A DNA stretch of 14,504 nt. Source: an uncultured Clostridia bacterium (GTDB lineage: Bacteria > Bacillota > Clostridia > Oscillospirales > CAG-272). The stretch spans positions 1 to 14,504 of the forward strand of contig CALGCW010000080.1 in assembly GCA_937884385.1 (NCBI GenBank), read 5' to 3'. The notes under the pieces were generated by a model that saw only the letters and a program-made list of their open reading frames with translations, ran no database searches and was not told the DNA's origin. Every line of letters starts with the position of its first letter. Position 1 is the stretch's first letter. The translations under genes were made by a program, and so were the position numbers. Below are positions 13,309-14,504 of the stretch, in pieces.

Positions 13309-13359
13309 TGCCCGAAATGGCGCAGAGTAGGGCATTTTTGCCTTGCTCTGCGCTTTTTT
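13309..13359 (+). ncRNA. Leader hairpin/attenuator candidate, copy 2
   Basis: This is the second copy of the 51-base element at 11283. GCGCAGAG (13320-13327) pairs with CTCTGCGC (13346-13353), followed by six T's. GGGC (13330-13333) can pair with GCCT (13340-13343), or GGGCA with TGCCC (13309-13313). The gene upstream of this copy is divergent, so the hairpin cannot be the terminator of a preceding plus-strand gene. It must act on the transcript started at P1, giving an RNA of about 86 bases or an attenuated leader. Confidence 0.55.
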
Positions 13360-13383
13360 AGAAATTATTTATGATTTTTTAAG

Positions 13384-13441
13384 CTTTTTTCAGAAAAGCT
13401 GAAGAATTTTGTGAAGAAAACAGGTATTATTATATAGAGGG
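13384..13441 (+). promoter_or_regulatory. Conserved AT-rich box (second promoter candidate), copy 2
   Basis: Second copy of the 58-base box at 11347, with 54 of 58 positions equal. Both copies are followed by a short GAGG...CCTC pairing (here GAGG-GTAT-CCTC) and then the ribosome-binding site of the next reading frame. The spacing from the hairpin to the box is about 11 bases longer than in copy 1. Confidence 0.6.
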
Positions 13442-13473
13442 TATCCTCAAATTTGATAAAAAGGAGAAAAATT

Positions 13474-14478
13474 ATGAAAAAGGTATTGAGTTTAATTTTG
13501 GTTGTATGTATGGCGTTCTCCTGCCTTGCGCTTTCCGCTTGCGTGTGGGAGGGGATTTGGCAAACGACAACCTCGACTGTGCCAACCACTTCGACGACCC
13601 AGCCCACTACGAAGCCTACAAGTACGACGGCTACCACCACAACTACAACAACCACGATCCCCGACGACGGAGGTGAACCCGTGGATCTTGTTGTACAACA
13701 CGGTGATAACTTTACCGAGGATGATATTAAATTTGTGAAGAGCTTTCACGGATATCAGGATATGATAGCGGAGGAATTTTTATTTTCTTTTTCAGAAATG
13801 ATTGATACGGTTCGCGAGGGTAAATGGTATCTTTATTATGCAAGTGTTGACATTGATAATCCCCACTATATTTGCGGATATATTGACATTAGCACGGAGG
13901 AAAATCTTAATGAATGGGCTTCAGGATGTATTGATGTTACAAAATATATATGGTACAAGTTTGATGCAGATGAAGATGTTCCCGAGGAAATTGGGGATTT
14001 ATCCATTGGATGGGTGTTCCATACATACGATGCTGTAATAACCAAAGACATTGGAAATGGAATAGATTTGGAGCATAAATTCAAATATTACTCAATTGGC
14101 CGGGGTGGAATTTGGGATGTCATTGAGATATACGAGTATATGCTGATACATTATTATAAACCAATTGATGAATTTGTTGGCATTGAAGATATTCGCAGAT
14201 CTTCGAGATGCTATAGAGGATATACTACGACTGATGGGAAGGATTATTTTGTCTTGAGAGCTGGTAATTCACTGAACGAAGACGGAACTATATCAAATTA
14301 TTTAGATCAGAATAAAAAGCAATTAGGCGATTGTTATGATGCTTTGCTGCCTTACTTTGAAAGAATAGAAGAAATGGATGACATGTTTACTAATTCTTCT
14401 GGGGAAACATTCAAGCGTCTCTACTATGGAATACCATTAGATATAATCGCAAATCAATTGATTCACTATGAGGATTGA
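13474..14478 (+). CDS. Putative lipoprotein with Thr-rich stalk, unknown function
   Basis: The protein has 334 residues from the ATG at 13474, chosen because AAGGAG sits 7 bases before it; a TTG 7 codons upstream has no site. It starts MKKVLSLILVV and has the lipobox LSAC with Cys at residue 23. Residues about 31-61 are almost all Thr, Ser and Pro with a run of eight Thr, a flexible stalk that might be glycosylated. The rest (about 65-334) is acidic and aromatic-rich with no domain I recognise (for example FVKSFHGYQDMIAEEFLFSF and FKRLYYGIPLDIIANQLI). It shares its leader with the lipoprotein gene at 11518 but not its sequence. Another gene begins 21 bases downstream, so it is probably the first gene of an operon. 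Confidence 0.85.
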   Translation: MKKVLSLILVVCMAFSCLALSACVWEGIWQTTTSTVPTTSTTQPTTKPTSTTATTTTTTTTIPDDGGEPVDLVVQHGDNFTEDDIKFVKSFHGYQDMIAEEFLFSFSEMIDTVREGKWYLYYASVDIDNPHYICGYIDISTEENLNEWASGCIDVTKYIWYKFDADEDVPEEIGDLSIGWVFHTYDAVITKDIGNGIDLEHKFKYYSIGRGGIWDVIEIYEYMLIHYYKPIDEFVGIEDIRRSSRCYRGYTTTDGKDYFVLRAGNSLNEDGTISNYLDQNKKQLGDCYDALLPYFERIEEMDDMFTNSSGETFKRLYYGIPLDIIANQLIHYED

Positions 14479-14499
14479 TAAATATTTCAGGAGGTTTTT

Positions 14500-14504
14500 A
14501 TGAA
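14500..14504 (+). CDS. Start of a further gene, cut by the window end
   Basis: An ATG at 14500 follows a perfect AGGAGG (14489-14494) with a 5-base spacer, 21 bases after the stop of the Thr-rich lipoprotein gene. Only ATGAA is visible, so nothing can be said about the product beyond co-transcription with the gene before it. Confidence 0.6.

Noticed and set aside
13453..13473. TTG start 7 codons upstream for the Thr-rich lipoprotein
   Set aside because: The ATG at 13474 has AAGGAG at the right distance and gives a standard MKK lipoprotein signal peptide. The upstream extension contains the ribosome-binding site itself.

Overview
The window looks like chromosomal DNA of a Gram-positive bacterium of class Clostridia (Bacillota). 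Reasons: AGGAGG-type Shine-Dalgarno sites before almost every gene, consensus sigma-A promoters with 17-bp spacers, a PadR/HAAS(DUF1700)/DUF4097 operon, a copper-amine-oxidase-N/SleB cell-wall hydrolase, lipoproteins with good lipoboxes, and no outer-membrane genes. A lower rank cannot be fixed from this sequence. An uncultured gut lineage is an impression only.

Layout, left to right. (1) 1-2073, minus strand: an outward promoter at the left edge, then a self-contained operon padR-like / HAAS-DUF1700 / DUF4097 with its own promoter, a PadR-type operator and a terminator. The three genes overlap end to end, and together they suggest an envelope sensing or surface module controlled by PadR. (2) 2105-5071, minus strand: an AT-richer accessory block. 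It holds a P-loop protein resembling the C-terminal domain of DnaB helicase but lacking the Walker A lysine, then a WYL regulator and a PD-(D/E)XK nuclease (4-bp overlap, own promoter and inverted-repeat operator). This is the best candidate for an undescribed, defence-like system. (3) 5083-5500: about 400 bases with no convincing gene but much RNA/DNA structure, including a degenerate copy of the 3' end of the neighbouring initiator tRNA. (4) 5501-5758, minus strand: a tRNA-Leu(UAA) and tRNA-fMet(CAU) operon. The fMet gene has a one-base bulge in its T-stem. (5) 5779-8909, plus strand: an unknown 307-residue protein co-transcribed with recG. (6) 8991-11222, plus strand: a MarR regulator with a near-perfect 20-bp operator, coupled to an AMP-forming acyl-CoA synthetase and closed by a strong terminator. 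(7) 11223-14504: two unrelated lipoprotein genes (plus strand), each preceded by the same composite leader, with a SleB-type hydrolase gene (minus strand) between them. A further gene starts at the very last bases.

The duplicated leader of region 7 is the second notable signal. In each copy a consensus promoter is followed within about 50 bases by a conserved 51-base segment folding into a terminator-like hairpin, with a competing or pseudoknot pairing. A conserved 58-base AT-rich box resembling a second promoter comes next, and then the lipoprotein gene. Neither hairpin is needed to end an upstream gene, so it probably belongs to the control of the downstream gene or makes a short RNA. In the first copy a 20-codon leader ORF also lies between the leader and the lipoprotein gene.

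All calls come from reading the sequence and remembered family motifs. No database search was run.
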